From contig CALETE010000076.1 in NCBI GenBank assembly GCA_937920085.1, positions 1 through 64,000 of the forward strand: a DNA stretch of 64,000 nucleotides, written 5' to 3'. The translations under genes were made by a program, and so were the position numbers. Shown piece by piece: positions 43,194 through 51,434 of this stretch. The notes beneath the pieces are model-generated. The model saw only the letters and a program-made list of their open reading frames with translations, was not told the origin of the DNA and made no database searches. The stretch's first letter is position 1, and the number at the start of each line of letters is the position of its first letter. Source of the stretch: an uncultured Alphaproteobacteria bacterium. GTDB taxonomy: Bacteria > Pseudomonadota > Alphaproteobacteria > Caulobacterales > Caulobacteraceae.

Positions 43194-44473
43194 GAGACCT
43201 TCTTAAAGACCACAGAGGCATTGGTTCCGCCAAAGCCGAAGCTATTGGAGAGGGCGATATTGATGGCCATGGGCTTGGGCGTGTTGGGAACAAGGTCGAT
43301 GACCGTTTCAACGGACGGGTTTTCCAAATTGATGGTCGGCGGCGCGATTTGATCGCGGATCGCAAGGCATGTGAAGGCTGCTTCGATTGCACCCGCGGCA
43401 CCGAGCAAATGCCCCGTCGCTGATTTCGTCGAGCTCATGGTGGCCTTGCTCGCGGCATTGCCCAGCAATCTGGTTACGGCACCCAGTTCGATCTCGTCCC
43501 CAAGCGGTGTCGAGGTACCGTGGGCATTGATATAATCGACGTCCGAGGCGTCAACACCGGCATCCTTAAGCGCCGCACGCATAGCGCGGAACCCCCCGTC
43601 GCCATCCTCCGCAGGCGCTGTGATGTGATAGGCGTCACCTGCCATGCCGTATCCGGCCACTTCGGCGTAAATCTTCGCGCCACGGGCCTTTGCGTGCTCA
43701 TATTCCTCGAGCACCAAGACGCCTGCGCCCTCCCCCATGACGAAACCATCACGGTCCTTGTCATAGGGTCGACTGGCCCGTTCAGGCGCATCATTGAAGC
43801 CTGTCGACATGGCGCGGCAGGCAATAAATCCAGCAATGCCGACCGGGCAAATCGCAGCTTCTGCTCCACCTGCAATCATGACGTCAGCATCACCGTATTT
43901 GATCATGCGAGCAGCATCGCCAACGGCGTGTGCCCCCGTGGCGCAGGCGGTGACCACAGAATGGTTCGGCCCCTTAAATCCATATTTTATCGATACCTGA
44001 CCCGAGGCCAGATTGATCAGGGCTGATGGGATGAAAAAGGGGCTGATCCTGCGGGGACCTTTTTCGTGCAGTTCGACGCTATTGATCTCGATCGTTCCGA
44101 GGCCGCCGATGCCAGAGCCAATAATGACCCCCGTGCGTTCTGCATCCTCAGCCGTGGCAGGAACCCAGCCTGAGTCGCGTACCGCCTCGTCGGCTGCAGC
44201 GACAGCATACAGGATGAAATCATCCACGCGCCTTTGATCCTTGGGCGCCATGGTCTTATCCGGGTCGAAAGAGCCCTCAATATCCGGGCCGCCGCCGCCC
44301 CGCCCATCGACCCTTGGAACCTCGCAGGCCACCTGACAGGCGTAAACCTCAGGATCAAAACGGGTGATTCTTCCCGCGCCGGACTTTCCAGCGAGGATAG
44401 CTTTCCAGCTGAGTTCGGTTCCTTGGCCCAGGGGGGTCAAAAGGCCGATCCCGGTAACGACGACACGACGCAT
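43190..44473 (-). CDS. fabF: 3-oxoacyl-ACP synthase II
   Basis: A 427-residue condensing enzyme for chain elongation. It begins MRRVVVTGIGLLTPLG. The catalytic Cys177 is in SVVTACATGAHA, with active His residues in the later INAHGTSTPLGD and the KSATGHLLGAAGAIEA segment. I chose ATG at 44473 because it starts the family sequence; the longer frame runs to 44527. It lies 75 bases after acpP and overlaps mltG. Confidence 0.97.
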   Translation of the reverse strand: MRRVVVTGIGLLTPLGQGTELSWKAILAGKSGAGRITRFDPEVYACQVACEVPRVDGRGGGGPDIEGSFDPDKTMAPKDQRRVDDFILYAVAAADEAVRDSGWVPATAEDAERTGVIIGSGIGGLGTIEINSVELHEKGPRRISPFFIPSALINLASGQVSIKYGFKGPNHSVVTACATGAHAVGDAARMIKYGDADVMIAGGAEAAICPVGIAGFIACRAMSTGFNDAPERASRPYDKDRDGFVMGEGAGVLVLEEYEHAKARGAKIYAEVAGYGMAGDAYHITAPAEDGDGGFRAMRAALKDAGVDASDVDYINAHGTSTPLGDEIELGAVTRLLGNAASKATMSSTKSATGHLLGAAGAIEAAFTCLAIRDQIAPPTINLENPSVETVIDLVPNTPKPMAINIALSNSFGFGGTNASVVFKKVS

Positions 44474-44548
44474 GGCGGGCTCCAATACGCGAACCGCCGC
44501 GCCTCTGGGAAGGGACGCGGCGGTCAACTTTGCAAAAATGCCTAGGCT

Positions 44549-44788
44549 TTATGCGCCCAGACGTTCTCCGATGAACTTCACCGCGTCGCCCACCGTTTGG
44601 ATGTGCTCAGCGGCGTCGTCCGGAATTTCGATGTCGAATTCTTCTTCGAAGGCCATGACCAACTCGACGTTGTCGAGGCTGTCAGCGCCAAGATCATCGA
44701 TAAAGCTGGCCTTTTCGGTGACCTTATCTGGATCTGCGTCAAGGTGTTCGATGACGATCTTGCGCACGCGCTCAAGGATGTCGGACAT
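44549..44788 (-). CDS. acpP: Acyl carrier protein
   Basis: A 79-residue carrier that bears the acyl chain on phosphopantetheine. The attachment Ser37 lies in GADSLDNVELVM, and the rest (MSDILERVRKIVIEHL, then FEEEFDIEIPDDAAEHIQTV) matches the family. ATG at 44788 has GTCCT/AGGGACC-like purines upstream; the longer frame is not conserved. It sits 141 bases after fabG and before fabF. Confidence 0.98.
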   Translation of the reverse strand: MSDILERVRKIVIEHLDADPDKVTEKASFIDDLGADSLDNVELVMAFEEEFDIEIPDDAAEHIQTVGDAVKFIGERLGA

Positions 44789-44929
44789 GAGTAAAGGTCC
44801 CTGTTGTTCAACTGATCCATCTGCGACCGCCGACGAGATGTCAACCGCTCGCAAGACTTGTGGTTAGAGACCGCAGCCTCTGGGGTTCGAAAGTGGCCGT
44901 AGCATGTTCCCCCACCAGAGGCCAACAGG

Positions 44930-45667
44930 TCAAATCATTGCCATGCCGCCATTCACATGAAGAGTTTGGCCCGTCATGTAAGCTGCCTCATCACTGGCGA
45001 GGTAGGCGCAGGCTGCTGCAACCTCTGCACCCGTGCCCAGGCGCGCCGCCGGGATGGTCGAAAGGATCTGTCCCCTCTGCGATTCGTTGAGGGCGTCGGT
45101 CATTGGACTTTCAATAAAACCCGGAGCCACGCAGTTCACCGTGATGCCGCGAGTCGCCACTTCTTGAGCCAAGCTCTTGGAAAAGCCGATCATTCCGGCC
45201 TTGGATGCCGCGTAGTTTGTCTGACCGGGGTTTCCCATAACTCCGACAACGGAGGTGATCCCGATAATGCGACCGAACCGCCGCTTCATCATGCCCCGCA
45301 TGGCCGCCCTGGTGAGTCGGAAGTAGCTTTCGAGGTTGACCTTGAGGACCGTATCCCAGTCCTCGTCCTTCATCCGCATCAGCAGGCCATCTTTTGTGAT
45401 CCCCGCATTGGCGACCAAGATATCCAGCTGTCCGGTTGCCACCTCAGCGCGAGCGATGAGGCCGTCCACTGATTCGGCATCTGAAAGATTTGCGGCTGCG
45501 ATAGAGGTTCGCTCTCCGAGCTGCGCCGCAAGGTCAGCCAAGATACCCTCACGGGTCCCAGACAAGACCACGTGAGCCCCTTGGCTATGAAGGGTCTTGG
45601 CAATCTCTGCGCCGATACCGCCCGTTGCACCTGTCACCAGGGCCGTTTTACCCGCTAAACTGAACAT
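44930..45667 (-). CDS. fabG: 3-oxoacyl-ACP reductase
   Basis: A 245-residue NADPH-dependent short-chain dehydrogenase for the first reduction of the elongation cycle. The nucleotide loop GATGGIGAE is at 13-21, NAG near 87-89, and the catalytic Ser139, Tyr152 and Lys156 in ITSVVGVMGNPGQTNYAASKAG. ATG at 45667 was chosen; it is seven bases after fabD, so they share a message. Confidence 0.97.
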   Translation of the reverse strand: MFSLAGKTALVTGATGGIGAEIAKTLHSQGAHVVLSGTREGILADLAAQLGERTSIAAANLSDAESVDGLIARAEVATGQLDILVANAGITKDGLLMRMKDEDWDTVLKVNLESYFRLTRAAMRGMMKRRFGRIIGITSVVGVMGNPGQTNYAASKAGMIGFSKSLAQEVATRGITVNCVAPGFIESPMTDALNESQRGQILSTIPAARLGTGAEVAAACAYLASDEAAYMTGQTLHVNGGMAMI

Positions 45668-45674
45668 CTGATCC

Positions 45675-46619
45675 TCACAGGCTCTTGGCGAAGGCTTCAA
45701 GGTCCGCCGGTGAATTTAAGGGGGTGGCTTCCGCGTCTGGGGCGATGCGTTTGGCCATGCCAGTTAGCACCTTCCCCGCCCCGGCTTCGGCAAAACGCGT
45801 GACCCCACCCTCACCAGCTAACCAAATCATGGTTTCGCGCCAGCGAACCCGTCCCGTGACCTGCTCGACAAGCATCTTCCGAATGGCCTCGGGATCAAGG
45901 GTTGGCCTTGCGGTAATATTGGCGACCAAGGGTGCCCGCGGCGCAAGAAGGGTTGCCGTGGCCAAAGCTGCAGCCATTTCGTCCGCGGCCGGTTGCATAA
46001 GCGGGCAGTGGAAGGGCGCAGAGACATTCAGGGGAATCGCCCGAGCCCCGAGCTCCTTAGCTTTTTCGATCGCCAGATCTACGGCCGCCTTGGCTCCCGA
46101 AATCACGACATTCCCAGCATTATTGTCATTGGCGACCACGCAAACGCCCACAACCGAACCAGCCTCAGCAGCCGCCTCAGCCAAAGCAACATCGGATTTT
46201 GGTCCAATGAGCGAGGCCATCGCGCCTTCACCCACTGGCACGGCCCGCTGCATAGCTTGACCGCGCAGCTTCAAAAGCCGGGCCGTATCGCCCAGGGACA
46301 ATGCGCCAGCCGCTGCCAGAGCCGAGTACTCCCCAAGGGAATGTCCGGCCACAAATCCGGCACGCTCAATCGCAACGCCGAACTCTTTCTCGAGGGTTCG
46401 CATAACCGCGAGGCTAACTGCCATCAGCGCTGGTTGCGCATTCTCCGTCAGGGTGAGCTGCTCCTCCGGGCCATCCTTCATCAAGGCGAATAGCTTCTGG
46501 CCGAGGGCATCATCCACCTCCTGGAAGACCTCCCTTGCGGCACCGAAAGCTTCGGCCAGGTCAACACCCATGCCAACGGCTTGGCTGCCTTGACCCGGAA
46601 ACAGAAAGGCGAGGCTCAT
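45675..46619 (-). CDS. fabD: Malonyl-CoA:ACP transacylase
   Basis: A 314-residue enzyme that loads malonate onto ACP. It begins MSLAFLFPGQGSQAVGMG. The nucleophile Ser94 is in AGHSLGEYSA, and the catalytic His in SAPFHCPLMQPA near 204. It is the first gene of the leftward fab cluster (fabD-fabG-acpP-fabF-mltG-yicC-gmk), with its promoter in the 136-base region before the divergent dehydrogenase. Confidence 0.97.
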   Translation of the reverse strand: MSLAFLFPGQGSQAVGMGVDLAEAFGAAREVFQEVDDALGQKLFALMKDGPEEQLTLTENAQPALMAVSLAVMRTLEKEFGVAIERAGFVAGHSLGEYSALAAAGALSLGDTARLLKLRGQAMQRAVPVGEGAMASLIGPKSDVALAEAAAEAGSVVGVCVVANDNNAGNVVISGAKAAVDLAIEKAKELGARAIPLNVSAPFHCPLMQPAADEMAAALATATLLAPRAPLVANITARPTLDPEAIRKMLVEQVTGRVRWRETMIWLAGEGGVTRFAEAGAGKVLTGMAKRIAPDAEATPLNSPADLEAFAKSL

Positions 46620-46755
46620 GATCTACTCCCTATGGACGCCAAACTGGCGCGGCGATCTTGCCGATGGGTTAGGTGATTAGCCCGGCTCCGGCAACTCTCT
46701 GGTCAATTCCAGTTTAGCGTTTCACTATACGCAAAACCAAGTTTGGGAGGTTTCC

Positions 46756-47832
46756 ATGCGCGCTGTCGTTCGGCGAAACAAGCAGCTGCTCTGCACAGAT
46801 ATTGCTGAGCTCACCCCAGCCACAGGTCAGGTTCTCGTTCGGACCTTGGCCTGCGGTATATGCGGATCCGATCTTCACGCCCTCCACCACATGGAACACA
46901 TGATGGAAACATCGGCCCGTGCCGGGGGTGGAATGGGCACAGGCTTTGATCCCACCAAGCATACGGTGTTCGGGCACGAATTCTGCGCTGAAATCCTGGA
47001 GCATGGGCCTGGAACCCTTCGGTCACTGAAAGCAGGCACCCGGGTTGTGAGCTTACCCGTGACCCTGACCGATACCGGTGTTGAAGCCTTAGGGTATTCT
47101 AACCGCCTGCCGGGGGGCTTTGCCGAACGGATGATTCTATCTGAAGCGCTTTTGCTCGAAGTCCCCAATGGACTGCCGACCGATAAGGCTGCGCTGACTG
47201 AACCATTTGCCGTAGGCGCTCATGCGGTTGCTAAGGCGCGATTGGATCGAGACTCAGTGGCGTTGGTCATTGGTTGCGGACCCGTGGGACTTGCGGTCAT
47301 TGCCGGCCTAAAGGCGAAAGGTCATGGCCCGGTTATCGCCGCCGACTACTCCCCAAGGCGGCGCAAGGCCGCTGAGCTCCTAGGAGCGGATGTCGTAATC
47401 GATCCGGCCCAAGAGAGCCCGCATAGCCGATGGGAAGCCTTTGGAGTTCCTACTGCGCGATCCGCCCAAAACGCAGCCCGTATGATGGGTAAGACATTTG
47501 GCCATCCGGTTGTTTTTGAATGTGTCGGATCCCCCGGCATTCTTCAGCACCTGATCGAAGCTGCGCCAGCTGGAAGCCAGATTGTTGTGGCCGGCGTCTG
47601 TATGGAAACCGATAAGATCGAACCCGCCATCGCGATCACCAAAGAAATCGAATTGACGTTTGTCTTTGGGTATACCCCGGAAGAATTTTCAGGGACCCTT
47701 CGTCAAATCGCAGAGGGCATAATCGATGTCAGCGGCGTTGTGACAGGCAAGGTTGCGCTCGAAGGCGTTGCGGATGCCTTTGTGACCCTCGGTGACCCAG
47801 AGGCCCATGTTAAAATACTCGTCGAGCCCTAG
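46756..47832 (+). CDS. Zinc-dependent alcohol dehydrogenase family protein
   Basis: A 358-residue medium-chain dehydrogenase/reductase. The catalytic zinc site has Cys36 in CGICGSD and His74-Glu75 in FGHEFCAE. The NAD(P) loop is VIGCGPVGLAVIAGLKAKG near 175-193. The four-Cys structural zinc lobe is not apparent. The start has GGGAGG six bases upstream. The substrate cannot be determined; it stands alone and ends at a strong terminator. Confidence 0.88.
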   Translation: MRAVVRRNKQLLCTDIAELTPATGQVLVRTLACGICGSDLHALHHMEHMMETSARAGGGMGTGFDPTKHTVFGHEFCAEILEHGPGTLRSLKAGTRVVSLPVTLTDTGVEALGYSNRLPGGFAERMILSEALLLEVPNGLPTDKAALTEPFAVGAHAVAKARLDRDSVALVIGCGPVGLAVIAGLKAKGHGPVIAADYSPRRRKAAELLGADVVIDPAQESPHSRWEAFGVPTARSAQNAARMMGKTFGHPVVFECVGSPGILQHLIEAAPAGSQIVVAGVCMETDKIEPAIAITKEIELTFVFGYTPEEFSGTLRQIAEGIIDVSGVVTGKVALEGVADAFVTLGDPEAHVKILVEP

Positions 47833-47878
47833 TGCCGCATGGGCAGGGAGCGTCGGTCAAGGACAAAGTTGAGCAACT

Positions 47879-47916
47879 AAAAAGCCGTCTAGACGAGATA
47901 GCCAGGACGGCTTTTT
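47879..47916. terminator. Bidirectional intrinsic terminator
   Basis: AAAAAGCCGTC (47879-47889) and its exact complement GACGGCTTTTT (47906-47916) form an 11-bp stem around a 16-base loop, with T runs on both strands. It separates the convergent dehydrogenase and the DUF2188-like gene. Confidence 0.85.
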
Positions 47917-47936
47917 AAGCTGGTTACAGGCTTTGC

Positions 47937-48146
47937 TTAGCCGACAAAGCCAAGCTCACCGTGGACATCAACCCGGCACGGCGATCCCGCATCTTGGGTT
48001 GCCCTGGCCAATTTATTAGCGGCGGCCTTAGCCTCGTCCTTGGTACCAAAAGTATCCACAGGGCCATCTTCGAGTTGGACAGTCCACGCCCCATTCACGG
48101 GCGCGACCTTGACCAGTTTTCTGGCAAGACTTGGACGCATGCCCAT
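47937..48146 (-). CDS. DUF2188-like small protein
   Basis: A 69-residue protein, starting at ATG 48146 (MGMRPSLARKLVK) with GGGGAGG just upstream; ATG at 48140 is an alternative. The segment VNGAWTVQLEDGPVDTFGTKDEAKAAANKLARATQ resembles the beta-strand/helix pattern of DUF2188 proteins, short polypeptides of unknown role. It is followed by the strong bidirectional terminator and preceded by another small gene. Confidence 0.6.
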   Translation of the reverse strand: MGMRPSLARKLVKVAPVNGAWTVQLEDGPVDTFGTKDEAKAAANKLARATQDAGSPCRVDVHGELGFVG

Positions 48147-48180
48147 CAGACGGCCTCCCCAAAATTCAAGCCGAAAACGG

Positions 48181-48393
48181 TCATGGGGCCACACGCTCGA
48201 GCGAACTGGTCTCGCCCTTTAGGACTTTCACGCCAAGGAAATGCATTTCGCCATTGCGAAAATCGATGTCAGCGACCGCTACGCCTGGATGACGCTTCAG
48301 GGCTGAATCATCGCGGGGTGTCAGATGAAGGATGAGGGTGCTCATATCCACCCCCTCGGCCAAGGCCTCCTCGATTTCAGTTCGGAGACTCAT
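48181..48393 (-). CDS. Small protein of unknown function
   Basis: A 70-residue protein (ATG 48393, MSLRTEIEEALAEG). It begins with an amphipathic helix and then has LILHLTPRDDSALKRHPGVAVADIDFRNGEMHFLGVKVL. No domain is recognised. It lies 34 bases upstream of the DUF2188-like gene in the same direction, so the two may form an operon. Confidence 0.5.
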   Translation of the reverse strand: MSLRTEIEEALAEGVDMSTLILHLTPRDDSALKRHPGVAVADIDFRNGEMHFLGVKVLKGETSSLERVAP

Positions 48394-48611
48394 AATCGAC
48401 TGGCCAGAAGAAACTGGACTTGCGGATTTCGGGCGCATTCGGATCCTTTGCGGGCCAACAACAGACGTTTCGGCGAGATATCCGAGGTTACGGAGCGCTG
48501 TTCGCTGCCGTGTCTGAGAGCCAGCCTAAATCTCACTATGCGCGAAATAAGAAAAAATTCACACTTCAATCTTGGACAATTCATCAATTTACATGCCCAA
48601 CCTAAATACAA

Positions 48612-48640
48612 TTTTGGATTACATTTTGTCTGATCCAAAA
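48612..48640. promoter_or_regulatory. Inverted repeat upstream of cspA
   Basis: TTTTGGAT (48612-48619) and ATCCAAAA (48633-48640) are perfect 8-base complements around 13 bases, in the AT-rich part about 180 bases before the cold-shock gene. An operator or a promoter-linked site is possible. Confidence 0.4.
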
Positions 48641-48773
48641 ATATTTACCTATGCGCCTAGTTTTTTTGCGGATTTGTATTTACGATAGAGACATCGATCT
48701 CTGCTGCGCAACGCTCCTTTAAGCCCACTCGCTCGCGCGGGATGTTTGAAAGCCGACCTTTTCAGATTCGATC

Positions 48774-48795
48774 TCCGCCGGGCTCTTCCGGCGGA
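48774..48795 (+). promoter_or_regulatory. Hairpin in the cspA leader
   Basis: TCCGCCG (48774-48780) and CGGCGGA (48789-48795) pair exactly around an 8-base loop, 14 bases before the GGAGG ribosome site (48810-48814). Cold-shock mRNAs often use leader structure to control translation with temperature; here this is inference. Confidence 0.5.
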
Positions 48796-48820
48796 TTCGC
48801 ACCCACTACGGAGGCTGAAA

Positions 48821-49030
48821 ATGGCTACCGGTACTGTCAAATGGTTCAACACCACCAAGGGCTTCGGCTTCATTCAACCCACTGACGGCGGCAAGGACGT
48901 GTTCGTACACATCTCGGCCGTTGAACGTTCGGACCTGAATGGCCTTCATGAAGGTCAAACCGTTTCCTACGAGCTTGAGCGCGACCAGCGTTCGGGCAAG
49001 GAAAGCGCTGTCCAACTGAAGAACGCCTAA
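48821..49030 (+). CDS. cspA: Cold-shock domain protein
   Basis: A 69-residue single-strand nucleic-acid-binding protein. RNP1 (KGFGFI, about residues 13-18) and RNP2 (VFVHIS, about 27-32) are intact, and the end GKESAVQLKNA is typical. It starts MATGTVKWFNTTKGF at ATG 48821 after a strong GGAGG. It probably acts as an RNA chaperone; which paralogue it is cannot be said. The long AT-rich region before it and the hairpin fit regulation through the leader. Confidence 0.95.
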   Translation: MATGTVKWFNTTKGFGFIQPTDGGKDVFVHISAVERSDLNGLHEGQTVSYELERDQRSGKESAVQLKNA

Positions 49031-49067
49031 GAATTTTCGCTGCAGCCTAGGTTGCGGACGTAAATCG

Positions 49068-49101
49068 GGGGTCGCCACCTAATGGGTGTCGGCCCCTTTT
49101 T
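49068..49101 (+). terminator. Intrinsic terminator of cspA
   Basis: GGGGTCGCCACC and GGGTGTCGGCCCC pair over 12 positions with one mismatch, one wobble and a 4-base loop, followed by TTTTT at 49097-49101. Confidence 0.85.
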
Positions 49102-49168
49102 ATGCGCCATTGGCAGGCCCTTACAGACCGCCTATTGCACGGTTCGATAACCGCCAGGACCGAATGCT

Positions 49169-49327
49169 ATGGAATCGCCCGAAATCGAACCCACCACCCC
49201 TGAGGAGTCCAAGCGCATTGCGCGGAACCAATTGGTTGGTCGTATTATGATCCTGGTCTTTGGGGCCTTGGTGATTATCCAGGTGGCACCCATGCTGATT
49301 AGGGTGTTCCGTCACCTCCCCCTCTAA
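49169..49327 (+). CDS. Small single-span membrane protein, 52 residues
   Basis: A short frame between the cspA terminator and the CMD gene. It begins MESPEIEPTTPEESKRIARNQ, an acidic then basic cytoplasmic stretch. Residues 23-45 form one hydrophobic segment containing IMILVFGALVIIQV, and the tail is RVFRHLPL. ATG at 49169 follows CAGGA. It has the layout expected of a bitopic peptide with the N-terminus inside; no family is recognised. The gap of 69 bases to the next gene allows one transcript. Confidence 0.55.
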   Translation: MESPEIEPTTPEESKRIARNQLVGRIMILVFGALVIIQVAPMLIRVFRHLPL

Positions 49328-49396
49328 GGCGATATTGAGGGTTTGAATTTCCTCGCCTTGTCCATGTAGGCTGCAGGGAATTAGAGAGGAAACTTC

Positions 49397-49966
49397 ATGC
49401 GATTAACGACACCGCGCATTGCTGCGCTGGCAGATAGCAACCTCAATCCAGATCAGACCGAAATCCTGGCACCCATGGCCGCCACCGGCCGCGTGCTCAA
49501 TATCTTTCGAACCCTGGCTAACGCGCCGAAGGCAGCCAAGGGGTTCCTTGCTTGGGGAAATTACGTTCTCTCTCGGCGAAACGACCTGCCTGCTCGTGAT
49601 CGCGAAATCGTCATTCTGAGGACCGGCTATCTTTGCAAGTCCGGCTATGAATGGACGCAACACGTGGAAATTGGCAAACGGGACGGGCTCACCGACGAGG
49701 AGGTTGAGCGCATAAAGGTCGGGCCAGAGGACAAGGATTGGAGCGCATCAGACAAGGCCCTCCTCCAGGCAGCCGATGAACTCCATCACGACCAGTTCAT
49801 CACCACACCGACCTGGACCGCGCTCAAGGCTCACTTCACCGACAAACAGTGCATGGACGTGGTCTTTACGGCTGGCCAATACACCCAGGTGTCGATGATT
49901 TTGAATAGCTTCGGGGTCCAGCTCGACGAGGGACAGGTGCTTGACCCGGATCTAAAGGGTTTCTGA
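49397..49966 (+). CDS. Carboxymuconolactone decarboxylase family protein
   Basis: A 189-residue helical protein of the CMD family. Its core has Glu70 in ARDREIVILRTGYLC, Cys80 and then YEWTQH with His89, which matches the CxxxYEWxxH type rather than the CxxC AhpD peroxidases. Such proteins act as peroxidases or decarboxylases, and the exact reaction cannot be told. It stands near the AHSA1 and thioesterase genes, which face it, with no obvious operon. Confidence 0.82.
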   Translation: MRLTTPRIAALADSNLNPDQTEILAPMAATGRVLNIFRTLANAPKAAKGFLAWGNYVLSRRNDLPARDREIVILRTGYLCKSGYEWTQHVEIGKRDGLTDEEVERIKVGPEDKDWSASDKALLQAADELHHDQFITTPTWTALKAHFTDKQCMDVVFTAGQYTQVSMILNSFGVQLDEGQVLDPDLKGF

Positions 49967-50022
49967 CGAGACCTTCGGGGGCCGGACGGGACAGAACTAA
50001 ATCCTGTCCCTGCCCCCAAACG

Positions 50023-50838
50023 CTATTTCGGCGGCAAACGCTTTTGCGCAAGCGCTGCACAGGTCGCCGTACCGATTGGGCCTTCCCGGTCATAGAGCCA
50101 GGTTTCGCCAATGGCGACACCATCGGTGGCGTGATGGTTTACGGATTCAAAGCCCACCCATTCGCCCACCATGGCCCGGTGCAGGTAAACGGTGACGTCG
50201 GTATTGATATAGGCCAACCCTTTATCACGTGATGCGTTTGCAAACGGGCTACAGAAGTCGGCCGCCACCGCAACCCGCTGGAAGGGCGTCAAGGGAACTC
50301 CCGCCACCAATTCGCGGACTTCACTCATCCAGATCCTGCGGGGTCCAGGGTCTCCAAAACCACCTGCGATGGGCCGGGTTGCCCACATCCCGCCCATAGG
50401 TGACCGGGTATTTGGCAGGGGTTCAATCGTTTCTGGTAGGGGAACGTCCCAGTTCGGAGGGCTCCAAGTGGAGCCTTCAGGGTTCTCCGTTCGACGCAAG
50501 AATTGGCAAGTCGCCTTAGCCATGCTGACGCCACCTGAAATGAACTCGGCTTCCGTCATCCGAATCCGTCCGCCTTCGCGGATCAGGGTCGTGCGGATCT
50601 CCACCGGTTCAAAGCCCGGTAGCTTGTACATGTCGACGGTCAGTCTGGCTGGGGTGAAGTCATCACTCCCGAATTGGGCTTCCAAGCCATGGCCCAATAG
50701 GCCGATGACCACGCGGCCATGCAAAGATCGATTACCCCAAGGGCCACGACCTGACTCCTGGGGAATGAAATGATCCCCCTCGCGAACATAAAAAGGCTGA
50801 TTTTCCATGGCGGGATACATGCCAGAATTTTTGCCCAT
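50023..50838 (-). CDS. Acyl-CoA thioesterase, double hot-dog family
   Basis: A 271-residue protein with two hot-dog domains, typical of the thioesterase-like 4HBT_3 group. The first half has LHGRVVIGLLGHGLEAQFG and RLTVDMYKLPGFEPVEIRT; the second has VAADFCSPFANAS and LAYINTDVTVYLHRAMVGEWVG and ATDGVAIGETWLYD. These proteins hydrolyse acyl-CoA. The family match is good although the chain specificity is unknown. It diverges from the AHSA1 gene by 71 bases. Confidence 0.83.
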   Translation of the reverse strand: MGKNSGMYPAMENQPFYVREGDHFIPQESGRGPWGNRSLHGRVVIGLLGHGLEAQFGSDDFTPARLTVDMYKLPGFEPVEIRTTLIREGGRIRMTEAEFISGGVSMAKATCQFLRRTENPEGSTWSPPNWDVPLPETIEPLPNTRSPMGGMWATRPIAGGFGDPGPRRIWMSEVRELVAGVPLTPFQRVAVAADFCSPFANASRDKGLAYINTDVTVYLHRAMVGEWVGFESVNHHATDGVAIGETWLYDREGPIGTATCAALAQKRLPPK

Positions 50839-50909
50839 GTCGAGCGAGGCTTGACCTTGATCAAGGCATTATTGGACGGCGGAGGCCTACTCACAGCAGA
50901 TTTCTAGAG

Positions 50910-51434
50910 ATGCTGGAGGCTGCTTTGATCGACCTAAGGCTGGGTGAAATTTCGATTGTCGCCGGGGAGGCTGAAGCGATTTTTGGGCGTACCTTCCCCC
51001 ACCCTCCGCAGACGGTCTGGGCGATGTTGACCAGGCCAAACCTGTTGGCTCAGTGGCTGGCACCTGGGGAGATTGAGCTTTTCCTCGGTGGCCATGTGCA
51101 CTTGGATTTCGGCGACAGTGGCATTGTCATCTACAGCCAGGTTTCAGCCTATTCCCCTGGACGCCTTCTGGAATACTCGTGGAGTGGGTCGGGGGCCACC
51201 TTAAGACCCTTGAGGTGGGAGATTGCCACCGCAGAGGGCGGCTCCCATCTTTCGCTCACCCTTGTCATGCCAGCTAACGAAGATATCGCGCGGTCCTGCG
51301 CTGGCTGGGAAGCCCACCTGGAAATGTTGGCAGCAGCCCTCGAGGGGGTTCCAATGCGGTTCCCCTTCGATCACTTCAAAGCAGCCCGGGAGGGGTACAA
51401 GTCCAAGCTGGCGGAAATGGAAGCTCAGGCCTGA
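50910..51434 (+). CDS. SRPBCC/AHSA1-domain protein
   Basis: A 174-residue START-like protein. FGRTFPHPPQTVWAMLTRPNLLAQWLAPGE at about 25-54 and LEYSWSGSG with the late helix GWEAHLEMLAAALEGV are the AHSA1 pattern, a lipid- or protein-binding cavity with no fixed activity. The TGA stop abuts the amidohydrolase stop in the palindrome TGATCA. Confidence 0.82.
   Translation: MLEAALIDLRLGEISIVAGEAEAIFGRTFPHPPQTVWAMLTRPNLLAQWLAPGEIELFLGGHVHLDFGDSGIVIYSQVSAYSPGRLLEYSWSGSGATLRPLRWEIATAEGGSHLSLTLVMPANEDIARSCAGWEAHLEMLAAALEGVPMRFPFDHFKAAREGYKSKLAEMEAQA

Larger units (their letters stand above)
48394..48820. other. AT-rich region and cspA leader, 427 bases
   Basis: This gene-free stretch holds the divergent promoters of the small gene and the cold-shock gene. 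It includes an AT-rich patch near 48540-48670 that contrasts with the surroundings. An inverted repeat and a leader hairpin are listed separately. No protein-coding frame is convincing. Confidence 0.6.

Noticed and set aside
48390..48638. Minus-strand frame in the AT-rich region before cspA
   Set aside because: Composition is unlike the neighbours and the frame spans the intergenic region without a ribosome site.
49121..49315. Minus-strand frame opposite the small membrane gene
   Set aside because: The plus-strand frame has a membrane protein layout and a ribosome site, whereas this is its antisense shadow.
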